From Clostridiales bacterium UBA929 (GTDB lineage Bacteria; Bacillota; Clostridia; Oscillospirales; UBA929), in the NCBI GenBank assembly GCA_002293625.1, contig DBDP01000055.1, forward strand, positions 1-9,454: DNA of 9,454 bases, in the 5' to 3' direction. A program made the position numbers and the translations under genes. The first letter of the stretch is position 1, and every line of letters starts with the position of its first letter. Of the stretch, positions 1 to 6,351 are shown one piece after another. The notes under the pieces are model-generated. The model worked only from the letters and a program-made list of their open reading frames with translations. It was not told the DNA's origin and searched no databases.

Positions 1-2
1 TC

Positions 3-31
3 TTGCAATGTATTCTTGACTGTGGTATATT
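3..31 (+). promoter_or_regulatory. Putative sigma-70/SigA promoter for tRNA-Gly
   Basis: A -35-like TTGCAA (3-8) is followed after 17 bases by TATATT (26-31). The TG at 23-24 one base before the -10 gives an extended -10 element. Transcription would start near 38, about 20 bases before the mature tRNA. A better-looking TTGACT at 16-21 has no -10 at the right distance. The site lies at the window edge, so elements further upstream cannot be seen. Confidence 0.55.
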
Positions 32-58
32 ATAAAGAGCGCGAAATCAACCTCCAAT

Positions 59-132
<74 letters not shown>

Positions 133-137
133 ACGCG

Positions 138-187
138 AAAGCCTTGCGGCTCTAAGGTTGCTTAGATTCGCAAGGCTTTGTTATTTT
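138..187 (+). terminator. Rho-independent terminator after tRNA-Gly
   Basis: A perfect 11-bp stem pairs AAAGCCTTGCG (138-148) with CGCAAGGCTTT (169-179). After a small internal loop (GC/TT) a second stem pairs TCTAAG (151-156) with CTTAGA (161-166) around a GTTG loop. The tract GTTATTTT (180-187) follows. It starts six bases after the tRNA CCA end and would end its transcript. Confidence 0.85.
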
Positions 188-361
188 CCAGTATATAGGG
201 TCATTTTGGGGGGAAAAGGCGGTTTTAGTGTGGCTCAAATATTTGAGGCTTTCTTTCCGTTTATTCTGTCCGCGGCGTCGATACTGGCAGAGCCGGCTGT
301 TCCTGCATCTCTTTTAGCCGTTAAGGCGCGTGGATGCCGTTGTCCACATCAATAACCATTC

Positions 362-577
362 TTAAACGGCGTGTCGAATGGGTTGCTCAACCTCAACAAT
401 CAAGGAGGCTATATCAGAATAACTGATTGTTTCTGTGATATAATCCCCTTCGGAAAGCTCAATGTCAGCGATATACGCCTTAAGCGGCTCTAATACCTCT
501 ACTATAATAGCGTACTTTCCGCTTTCAAGCTTTACCTTATCAAGGCGGCGTGGGTATCTACAGCAAACAGATTCACA
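362..577 (-). pseudogene. Decayed minus-strand coding fragment (C-terminal piece, family unknown)
   Basis: The minus strand is open for 71 codons from 577 to a TAA at 362-364. It contains no ATG, GTG or TTG start in frame, and an in-frame TAA at 578-580 closes it on the 5' side. The predicted peptide looks like real protein: it begins with a Cys- and Arg-rich patch (SVCCRYPRRLDKVKLESGKY), then alternates beta-strand-like and charged segments (IIVEVLEPLKAYIADIELSE, SDIASLIVEVEQPI). The most economical reading is the 3' end of a gene whose front half was deleted or mutated, perhaps left by a mobile element integrated near the tRNA. The family is not recognised. Confidence 0.45.
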
Positions 578-657
578 TTATATAGATTGCATCGTGTTTT
601 TATAGTATGATTAAGCAAACGCGGGCAATTATAAGGAAAGGCCCAAAATTTATCTGC

Positions 658-663
658 GGAGGA
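658..663 (+). promoter_or_regulatory. Ribosome-binding site setting the lipoprotein start
   Basis: GGAGGA lies six bases before ATG 670-672. The earlier in-frame ATG at 607 has no Shine-Dalgarno sequence and would put 21 extra residues before the signal peptide, so 670 is the preferred start. Confidence 0.8.
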
Positions 664-669
664 TGCCAA

Positions 670-1893
670 ATGCGAAAAAACAAGTTTATGCTTTGCTTTG
701 TGCTCATGTTTTGCGCTTCGCTGCTAACGGCTTGCAGCGAAAGACCTGCGGCAGTAACCGAAACGTGGACTAAGGCGGAGTCAAGCACTTTCACATGGTT
801 CAGCGAGGATAAGCCGGATTTTATAGGCGCGAACGCTAACGCTGAAATAATACAAGTTGGAAAAACTGCCGGCGGCAAGGACATTTTCTCGCTCATCCAT
901 CTGCCCATGCGCGGCACATGGCTAAGCGGCGAGATTGAAAGCGCGAAGCTGTTCCTCAAGTATGTTGACGGAAAAGCCCCATCCGCGCTGCTAATCGGTT
1001 TGCTGAAAGGCTTTTGGAGCACCGACACTGACCTTGCCAAAGCCAAGACACTCTTTGATTCGAGCAGCGTATCCCTTACTGACGTTAAGAAAGAAGACGA
1101 CGATTGGGTCAGCGTGGATATAAAGGACTATGTAAAGGGTTGGCTCAGCGGCGATGTGCGTAACAACGGGCTTGTACTGTTGGGCGAAAAGGACGGCGAA
1201 CAGGCGTCCTTCGTTTCCGATTGGGCCGGGGAGAGCGAAAACCCGCCGCGTCTCGAAGTGCGCGGCACTGTTGGCAAACGTGACCTTAGCTACGGCAAAT
1301 TCGCGTATCTGCGCCATCCTGAGAATCCAAAGGACGATTCGGTGATAGCGGAAAACGAAACCGCGAACTGCCTTTCCTACGCTCTGCGCGATACCGATGT
1401 GATAGGCGCAGAGGAACTCGGCCTCGACTATGGCATTTTGAATGAGACTTACAAGAAGTCGGGCGAGGACGCGCTCGCGGATTACTGTGCCGGGAAAGTT
1501 GTAGAGTATGTCGAGCGCAATAAGGCGGGGCTGAAGATATCCGGCTTCCGCCAGATAGAAGATTTCAACTCAGAAATTGACTCTAAAAAAGAATACCGCA
1601 TAGCGTTCCGCGTCGGGTGCAGGCTTTTTGGCGACGAGGTTCTTGACGACGAGCCGGGCAAGTTCGACTATCATGTGTGGGCGCAAATCAACACGGGACA
1701 GTGGGCGCAGAAGTTCATGTTCACCCCCACTGAGATAATCCCCAACGTCCCGCCGGGCGTTTCCCCCGGCAGATATCCCTGGGACGGGACGCTGGACTGG
1801 GGCTATGAAAAATACACCGCCGTCCACACCAGCAAAATCATCTATTTCGCCGTGACGAAGGACGCGGACGGGTTTACAAGCCACAAGAGCTGA
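670..1893 (+). CDS. Lipoprotein with DNRLRE module and putative Cys/His peptidase-like domain
   Basis: This 407-residue protein starts with KNK, a hydrophobic stretch and the lipobox LLTAC, so Cys22 should be lipidated and the protein anchored outside the membrane. Residues about 41-199 match the DNRLRE-type beta-sandwich module of secreted clostridial proteins. Seen are a strand-forming SAKLFLKYVDGK, the region DDWVSVDIKDYVKGWLSGD, then NNGLVLLGEKDGEQASF and the closing PPRLEVRG. This fold resembles carbohydrate-binding modules, so a role in binding cell wall or glycan is likely but inferred. Residues about 230-407 form a second domain with NCLSYAL (Cys234) and DYHVWAQINTGQW (His335). This Asn-Cys...His spacing recalls papain-fold/NlpC-like peptidases, so it may cleave peptidoglycan peptides or another substrate; this is tentative. 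No partner gene is adjacent. The gene stands alone on the plus strand between decayed DNA and a hairpin block. Confidence 0.8.
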   Translation: MRKNKFMLCFVLMFCASLLTACSERPAAVTETWTKAESSTFTWFSEDKPDFIGANANAEIIQVGKTAGGKDIFSLIHLPMRGTWLSGEIESAKLFLKYVDGKAPSALLIGLLKGFWSTDTDLAKAKTLFDSSSVSLTDVKKEDDDWVSVDIKDYVKGWLSGDVRNNGLVLLGEKDGEQASFVSDWAGESENPPRLEVRGTVGKRDLSYGKFAYLRHPENPKDDSVIAENETANCLSYALRDTDVIGAEELGLDYGILNETYKKSGEDALADYCAGKVVEYVERNKAGLKISGFRQIEDFNSEIDSKKEYRIAFRVGCRLFGDEVLDDEPGKFDYHVWAQINTGQWAQKFMFTPTEIIPNVPPGVSPGRYPWDGTLDWGYEKYTAVHTSKIIYFAVTKDADGFTSHKS

Positions 1894-1916
1894 TAGATAT
1901 GATGGTCAAGGCTGTC

Positions 1917-1947
1917 AACATGGTCATAGCTATATTTCGACCATGTT
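1917..1947. repeat. Inverted repeat, first of two tandem hairpins
   Basis: AACATGGTC (1917-1925) pairs perfectly with GACCATGTT (1939-1947) around a 13-base AT-rich loop. It starts 23 bases after the lipoprotein stop codon. No T-run follows it on the plus strand, so it is not a typical intrinsic terminator for that gene, although it could stabilise the mRNA 3' end. Confidence 0.6.
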
Positions 1948-1950
1948 CAG

Positions 1951-1996
1951 AAAAAAGAACGCTCTATAAAGGTCTGCTGACCTTTATAGAGCGTTC
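1951..1996 (-). terminator. Strong intrinsic terminator oriented on the minus strand
   Basis: An 18-bp perfect stem (left arm 1957-1974, right arm 1979-1996) closes a four-base loop. On the plus strand it is preceded by AAAAAA (1951-1956) and followed by CGATGATG. It therefore reads as hairpin plus TTTTTT only on the minus strand. It would stop transcription arriving from the right, protecting the lipoprotein gene from antisense reading. It lies about 830 bases beyond the end of the minus-strand glnN gene, with two plus-strand regulators in between. On the plus strand it may act as a weak, hairpin-only terminator for the lipoprotein mRNA. Confidence 0.65.
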
Positions 1997-2077
1997 CGAT
2001 GATGACCGTCAATCGTAAACGATTTCGTCCAGCATCGTCGTCACTCCCAGCATCGTTCAGATTCATCAGCGGCAATC

Positions 2078-2106
2078 TTCAAAAAAAGCACACAACGCAC
2101 TATGAT
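2078..2106 (+). promoter_or_regulatory. Putative promoter for the XRE regulator pair
   Basis: TTCAAA (2078-2083) and TATGAT (2101-2106) are separated by 17 bases, matching the SigA consensus at four and five of six positions. Transcription would begin near 2113. That leaves a short leader before a TTG start at 2139 but essentially none before the TTG at 2115. Confidence 0.5.
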
Positions 2107-2138
2107 AAAAAGCATTGAATCTTTCGGGGGCGTTATCA

Positions 2139-2453
2139 TTGCGATGGAAGCAGATAGGAGAACGTATTGAAAAGGTGCGGAAACAGAACGCGTTGTCATT
2201 ACGGCTACTCGGAGAAATAACCGGGATTTCCGGACAATATCTGGGGCAGGTGGAGAAAGGGAAAGGCGGCTTATCGGTAGAATCGGTTGTTCAATTATGC
2301 AATACCATGAACGTCTCGGCAGATTATCTCTTGTTCGGCAGAGGTCTCACAGCCGGTGGGGTGGTGGATGGACTGAGTGCGGAGCAAATCGACATAACCC
2401 TCGAAATCGCTAGAAGGGTTACGTATTTTGTAAACTCGCGCGGGGGGGAATGA
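2139..2453 (+). CDS. XRE-family helix-turn-helix transcriptional regulator
   Basis: This small DNA-binding protein is about 104 residues from TTG 2139. A typical XRE/Cro-CI HTH domain runs from about residue 5 (KQIGERIEKVRKQ) to about residue 67. It includes LSLRLLGEITGISGQYLGQV, with the recognition helix in ISGQYLGQVEKGKGG, and ends with the usual NVSADYLLFG. The short tail (LSAEQIDITLEIARRVTYF) is probably a helical dimerisation segment. The reading frame opens earlier at TTG 2115, which would add eight residues. I prefer 2139 because the probable transcription start lies near 2113 and the family usually begins just before KQIG. A GGGGG at 2126-2130 is the only Shine-Dalgarno-like sequence. 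The frame ends just after a run of seven Gs (2442-2448). A second XRE gene follows in the same frame. The target operator is unknown. Confidence 0.8.
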   Translation: MRWKQIGERIEKVRKQNALSLRLLGEITGISGQYLGQVEKGKGGLSVESVVQLCNTMNVSADYLLFGRGLTAGGVVDGLSAEQIDITLEIARRVTYFVNSRGGE

Positions 2454-2525
2454 AGCGTTAATTCGTGAGATGTCGCGTTCAAGGTTGAGGTTTACCGAAA
2501 CCTGAAAGGGCTAACGCAGAAAGCG

Positions 2526-2783
2526 ATGGCGAATACGCTCGGTGTCGCACCAAAATACATCAGTCAAATCGAACAAGGTATTCGGGGACCGGGTTTGGAT
2601 ATGCATGTGGAGATTTGCAAACTCCTCGGCGTTACGATGGCCGACTTGCTTCCGATAAACGTGCCGGATGACTCAGAAATCAAAGAGCGAATGATCGCCG
2701 AGATCAACACCGCGCTTCATTCACTTAAAAATGATCAGGTGGAGTTTATCAAAGACATGCTCTGTGCTTTTAGCGGAAAATAA
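2526..2783 (+). CDS. Second XRE-family regulator, 5' end probably frameshifted
   Basis: The 85-residue frame from ATG 2526 begins in the middle of an XRE domain: MANTLGVAPKYISQIEQG supplies the scaffold and recognition helices, and LGVTMADLLP ends the domain. A charged helical tail (IKERMIAEINTALHSLKNDQ) follows. The expected first helix is encoded just upstream in the same frame from 2478 (FKVEVYRNLKGLTQKA). That frame reaches only a TGA at 2466-2468 and offers no start codon. An ATG at 2470-2472 lies in a different phase, and one missing base near 2473-2477 would join it to the helix. The gene may therefore be a recent pseudogene, or it may use an unusual start. The 85-residue product alone would lack helix 1 and might not fold. 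It ends 41 bases from the convergent glnN stop. Confidence 0.6.
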   Translation: MANTLGVAPKYISQIEQGIRGPGLDMHVEICKLLGVTMADLLPINVPDDSEIKERMIAEINTALHSLKNDQVEFIKDMLCAFSGK

Positions 2784-2824
2784 GCGGTTCATGGATTCGA
2801 AATGCGTGTCATTATACCCGTCGT

Positions 2825-4915
2825 TTACACCACGCTGTACAGAAGCTCTGCGTAAGACGGCAGTGGCCAGTGCTTCTTCGCGACGAGCGTCTCAAGCTCA
2901 TCCGCGATCAGCCGCAGTTCCGACATGGCGGGAAAGACCCGCTCCCTGTAGTGCTTCGTCCGCGCGAAAAGCTCGCGTTCTTCGCGCGCTTCCAGCAACG
3001 CGCTCTCAAGGGTGTTCAGTTTGTTCAACAGACAGCCCGACAGCTTCGCGATCTGCCCGAGCAAAAAGCCCTCCAGCGACGTATCGAACTCCCCGCATGA
3101 TTTTTTGCGCTCCAGCAGCAGCGCCAGCTCGTTTTGATAGGTGACGCAGGCTGGAATGATTTCGCCCTTTGTCAGATCCAGCATAGTAAGCGCTTCAATC
3201 TGAAGCGTTTTTCCGTATTCCTCCATCAGTATCTCATAGCGCGAACGCAGCTCGGTTTCGGAAAACACGCGCTGCTTTCCAAACAATTCGACGCTTTTGG
3301 GGGAAATAAACGCGGGGAGCGCGTCCGCGCTGGCCTTGATATTGGATAGGCCGCGCCGCGCCGCTTCTGCCACCCACTCGTCGGAGTAGCTGTTTCCGTT
3401 AAATATAATGCGCTTATGGTTTGAAACGATTCTGGGGATCAGCGCCGCGAGCGCGTCACTAAAACTTTCCGCGCTTTCCAGCTCGTCCGCGAATTGGCGC
3501 AGAACCTCCGCCACGGCGGTGTTCAGCACGATGTTGGGTCCCGCGGCGGAAAGGGTGGAGCCGGGCATACGGAACTCAAACTTATTGCCGGTGAAGGCGA
3601 AGGGGGACGTGCGGTTGCGGTCGGTCGTGTCTCTTTGAAAATGTGGCAGCACCGTCACGCCGGCTTCCATTTGGTGCTTTTCGTGGCTTTGGTACCCATT
3701 TCCGGTTTCCAGCGCTTCGAGTACCCCGGTCAATTCGTCGCCGAGATACACCGACACGATGGCGGGGGGCGCTTCGTTCGCGCCCAACCTGTGGTCGTTC
3801 CCGGCGGTGGCGACGGAAACCCGCAGCAAATCCTGATAATCATCCACCGCTTTGATAACGGCGACGAGGAACAGCAGAAACTGCGCGTTTTCATACGGCG
3901 TGCCGCCCGGTTCGAGCAAGTTGACTCCGTCCTCCGTCGAAAGCGACCAATTGATATGCTTCCCGCTTCCGTTGACGCCGGCAAACGGTTTTTCATGCAG
4001 CAGACACGCAAGCCCGTGTTTGTTCGCGATGCTTTTCATCAACTCCATCGTTAGCTGGTTGTGGTCGGTTGCGATATTGGCGGTCGAAAACACCGGCGCA
4101 AGCTCATGCTGCGCCGGAGCGGCCTCATTGTGCTTTATCTTTGCGCAAACGCCGAGTTTCCATAGCTCCTCGTCCAGTTCCGCCATAAACGCGGAAACCC
4201 TCGGTTTCAGCGCCCCGAAATAATGGTCGTCCATCTCCTGCCCTTTTGGAGGGCGCGCGCCGAACAGCGTCCTTCCCGCGCACACCAAATCGGGACGCTT
4301 CAAATACACGTTTTTATCGATCAGGAAATACTCCTGCTCCGCTCCCACCGTCGTGATAACGCGCCGCACGGACGTGTTCCCGAACAGCGCCAGTATCCGC
4401 CGCGCCTGTATGTCGAGCGCTTCCATCGAGCGAAGCAGCGGCGTTTTTTTGTCCAACGCTTCGCCGCTGTACGAGCAAAACGCTGTGGGGATGCAGAGCG
4501 CGCGGTCCTTGATAAAGGCATAAGAAGTAATGTCCCAGACGGTGTAGCCCCTCGCCTCGAACGTCGCGCGCAACCCGCCGGATGGGAGGCTGGACGCGTC
4601 CGGCTCGCCGCGGACAAGCTCTTTGCCGGAAAACTCCATGATAATCCTTCCGTCTTTTTGCGGCGAGATAAAGCTCTCGTGTTTTTCCGCCGTGATGCCG
4701 GTCATCGGTTGGAACCAATGCGTGAAGTGCGTCGCGCCTTTTTCAACCGCCCATTCCTTCATGGCGTTCGCCACGGTGTTGGCGATATCCAGCTCCAAAT
4801 GCGTCCCCTGCGATATCGTTTTTTTCAGCGCCGTGTAAATGTCCTTGGAAAGCCGCTCGCGCATCACCGTATCGTTGAACACACAGCTTCCGAACAATTC
4901 GGGTATACCGCTCAT
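2825..4915 (-). CDS. glnN: Glutamine synthetase type III (GlnN)
   Basis: GS III makes glutamine from glutamate, ammonium and ATP in the cytoplasm. The 696-residue product matches the roughly 700-residue GS III family, not the roughly 450 of GS I. Family marks in order: IPELFGSCVFND at the N-terminus, HWFQPMTGITAEKHESF, the metal-binding GAEQEYFLID (about 191-200), NEAAPAQHELAP (about 263-274), NGSGKHINWS (about 315-324) and NDHRLGANEAPPAIVS (about 373-388). The helical C-terminal extension is present, so the protein looks intact. I chose ATG 4913-4915 over the in-frame ATG 18 bases upstream because homologues begin just before IPELFG, GGGGAG sits at the right distance, and the ATG overlaps the gatB stop as ATGA. 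This overlap predicts translational coupling to gatB. It is the last gene of the minus-strand set, and no clear terminator lies in the 41 bases after its stop. Confidence 0.97.
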   Translation of the reverse strand: MSGIPELFGSCVFNDTVMRERLSKDIYTALKKTISQGTHLELDIANTVANAMKEWAVEKGATHFTHWFQPMTGITAEKHESFISPQKDGRIIMEFSGKELVRGEPDASSLPSGGLRATFEARGYTVWDITSYAFIKDRALCIPTAFCSYSGEALDKKTPLLRSMEALDIQARRILALFGNTSVRRVITTVGAEQEYFLIDKNVYLKRPDLVCAGRTLFGARPPKGQEMDDHYFGALKPRVSAFMAELDEELWKLGVCAKIKHNEAAPAQHELAPVFSTANIATDHNQLTMELMKSIANKHGLACLLHEKPFAGVNGSGKHINWSLSTEDGVNLLEPGGTPYENAQFLLFLVAVIKAVDDYQDLLRVSVATAGNDHRLGANEAPPAIVSVYLGDELTGVLEALETGNGYQSHEKHQMEAGVTVLPHFQRDTTDRNRTSPFAFTGNKFEFRMPGSTLSAAGPNIVLNTAVAEVLRQFADELESAESFSDALAALIPRIVSNHKRIIFNGNSYSDEWVAEAARRGLSNIKASADALPAFISPKSVELFGKQRVFSETELRSRYEILMEEYGKTLQIEALTMLDLTKGEIIPACVTYQNELALLLERKKSCGEFDTSLEGFLLGQIAKLSGCLLNKLNTLESALLEAREERELFARTKHYRERVFPAMSELRLIADELETLVAKKHWPLPSYAELLYSVV

Positions 4916-6351
4916 TTTTGTTTCTCTCCCCATCCCTCAAGCATCTCTTTTAGCTTTTTTCTCACCGTTTCCGGGTTCGCCAACTTTCCGAGCGCCCTCA
5001 TGACCTGTCCCATCAGGAACCCGAACGATTTTTCCTTGCCCGCCCGGTAATCCGATACCGCGCCGGGGTTATTCCTCAGAACGGTCTCCGCCGCTTCGGT
5101 TACGGCTTCGCTGTCGTCGCGCATCAGCAGGTTGTTTTCCGCAATATACACCATTGGGTCGATGTTGTGCGAAAATACCGCCGCGACGGCGTCTTTATAA
5201 GCATTCCGGCTTATTTTGCCCTCCGTCACCAGTGTGACGAGCGCCGCGAGCTTCCCGGCGTCTATCTGTAAGTCCGTTACGTTCGTAACATTCATCAGGC
5301 GCAGGATCTCACCCGTCACCAAATGCGCCGCTTCCGTAGGATTCCCGCAAAGGTTCGCCGTCTCATCAAACAAGCCGGAGAGGTTTGTATCCGCTGTCAG
5401 GAGCGACACTTCGGCTTCGGAAAGCCCGAAATCGCGGACATACCGTTCCCGTTTCTGATGCGCAAACTCCGGCAAAGACGCCCGGATTTGCGAAAGCCAC
5501 TGTTCGTCAATCCGTACCGGAAGCAGATCCGGCTCGGGAAAATAGCGGTAGTCCTGCGTGTTCTCTTTGGAGCGAAGCCCGTAGGAAACGCCTTTGTCGT
5601 CATCCCAGCGGCGCGTCTCCTGCGTAACTCGCCCGCCGCTCTCCAGCAGTTTACTCTGACGGGCGGATTCGTATTCAACGGCGCGTCCGACGGCCTTGAA
5701 CGAGTTGAGGTTTTTCATCTCCGTCCGCACACCCAGAGCGCCGCCCGGTTCTCGCACGGAGAGGTTGACGTCGGCTCGCAGCGAACCCTCCTGCATTTTG
5801 CAGTCGCATATGCCGAGATACAAAAGGGTTTCCCGCAGTTTCTCCAAATAAGCCACCGCTTCGGCGGCGCAGCGGAAGTCGGGCATCGAAACGATTTCCA
5901 ATAGCGGAACGCCGCAGCGGTTGAAATCCATCAAGGTTTTTCCCGTCCGCGAATCGTGGATGAGCTTCCCCGCGTCCTCTTCTATATGGATTTCCCGAAT
6001 GCGTATAGTTTTATCGAATCCGCCCGACGGTATCTTAAGTTTTCCGTTGCGGCAGATGGGGGTATACAGCTGCGAAATCTGATAGGCCTTCGGCAGATCG
6101 GGGTAGAAGTAGTTTTTGCGGTCGAATTTGCAGTCGCGGCTGATCTCACAGTCAAGCGCGAAACCCAAACGCACGGCGTATGCAACAGCCGCGCGGTTCA
6201 GCTTCGGCAGCGTTCCCGGCATTCCCGAGCATACCGGGCAGACGCGGCTGTTCGGTTCGCCGCCGAACGCGGCGGAGCAGCCGCAGAAGAGCTTAGACCG
6301 GGTGGACAGTTCGGCGTGAACCTCCAGCCCGATTACCGTTTCCCACTTCAT
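4912..6351 (-). CDS. gatB: Asp-tRNA(Asn)/Glu-tRNA(Gln) amidotransferase subunit B
   Basis: GatB is the tRNA-binding and kinase subunit of GatCAB. It phosphorylates the mischarged Glu or Asp on its tRNA with ATP and receives ammonia tunnelled from GatA. The 479-residue product has the normal family length. The N-terminus carries WETVIGLEVHAEL, and the zinc-site cysteines C23, C25, C38 and C41 lie in CGCSAAFGGEPNSRVCPVC. GMPGTLPKLN and YFYPDLPKAYQISQ follow, then RADVNLSVR and EMKNLNS. The C-terminal part, from about residue 330, matches the YqeY-like helical tail that contacts tRNA (ISRNAYKDAVAAV, then GFLMGQVMRALGK). The start codon overlaps the gatA stop as ATGA, with GGAGG upstream inside gatA. 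Its own stop overlaps the glnN start in the same way. Confidence 0.98.
   Translation of the reverse strand: MKWETVIGLEVHAELSTRSKLFCGCSAAFGGEPNSRVCPVCSGMPGTLPKLNRAAVAYAVRLGFALDCEISRDCKFDRKNYFYPDLPKAYQISQLYTPICRNGKLKIPSGGFDKTIRIREIHIEEDAGKLIHDSRTGKTLMDFNRCGVPLLEIVSMPDFRCAAEAVAYLEKLRETLLYLGICDCKMQEGSLRADVNLSVREPGGALGVRTEMKNLNSFKAVGRAVEYESARQSKLLESGGRVTQETRRWDDDKGVSYGLRSKENTQDYRYFPEPDLLPVRIDEQWLSQIRASLPEFAHQKRERYVRDFGLSEAEVSLLTADTNLSGLFDETANLCGNPTEAAHLVTGEILRLMNVTNVTDLQIDAGKLAALVTLVTEGKISRNAYKDAVAAVFSHNIDPMVYIAENNLLMRDDSEAVTEAAETVLRNNPGAVSDYRAGKEKSFGFLMGQVMRALGKLANPETVRKKLKEMLEGWGEKQK

Larger units (their letters stand above)
188..669. other. Gene-poor stretch with decayed coding sequence
   Basis: No intact gene is convincing here. 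The minus strand carries a 71-codon open fragment at 362-577 (listed separately). A shorter open stretch, about 38 codons ending in a stop near 240, reads LTAKRDAGTAGSASIDAAD in its middle, hydrophilic and protein-like but without a start. A perfect 14-bp palindrome CTCAAATATTTGAG sits at 234-247. A plus-strand open frame at 158-355 has no ribosome-binding site and begins inside the tRNA terminator, so it is not called. TATAGT (601-606) and TATGAT (606-611) could be -10 elements for the lipoprotein gene, but neither has a good -35. Confidence 0.5.

Noticed and set aside
16..36. TTGACT (16-21) with TATAAA (31-36) as tRNA promoter
   Set aside because: The spacing is only nine bases, too short for a sigma-70 promoter; TTGCAA at 3-8 with TATATT at 26-31 fits better.
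158..355. Plus-strand 65-codon open frame after the tRNA
   Set aside because: It starts with a TTG inside the terminator hairpin, has no ribosome-binding site and its protein is Cys/Arg-rich at the end without a recognisable pattern.
607..669. Earlier ATG of the lipoprotein frame
   Set aside because: It lacks a Shine-Dalgarno sequence and would place 21 residues ahead of a canonical lipoprotein signal peptide; ATG 670 has GGAGGA at six bases.
4223..5050. Plus-strand 275-codon open frame opposite glnN and gatB
   Set aside because: It lies wholly antisense to two well-conserved genes, is rich in Arg/His/Pro as expected of a GC-rich shadow frame, and spans the gatB/glnN junction.
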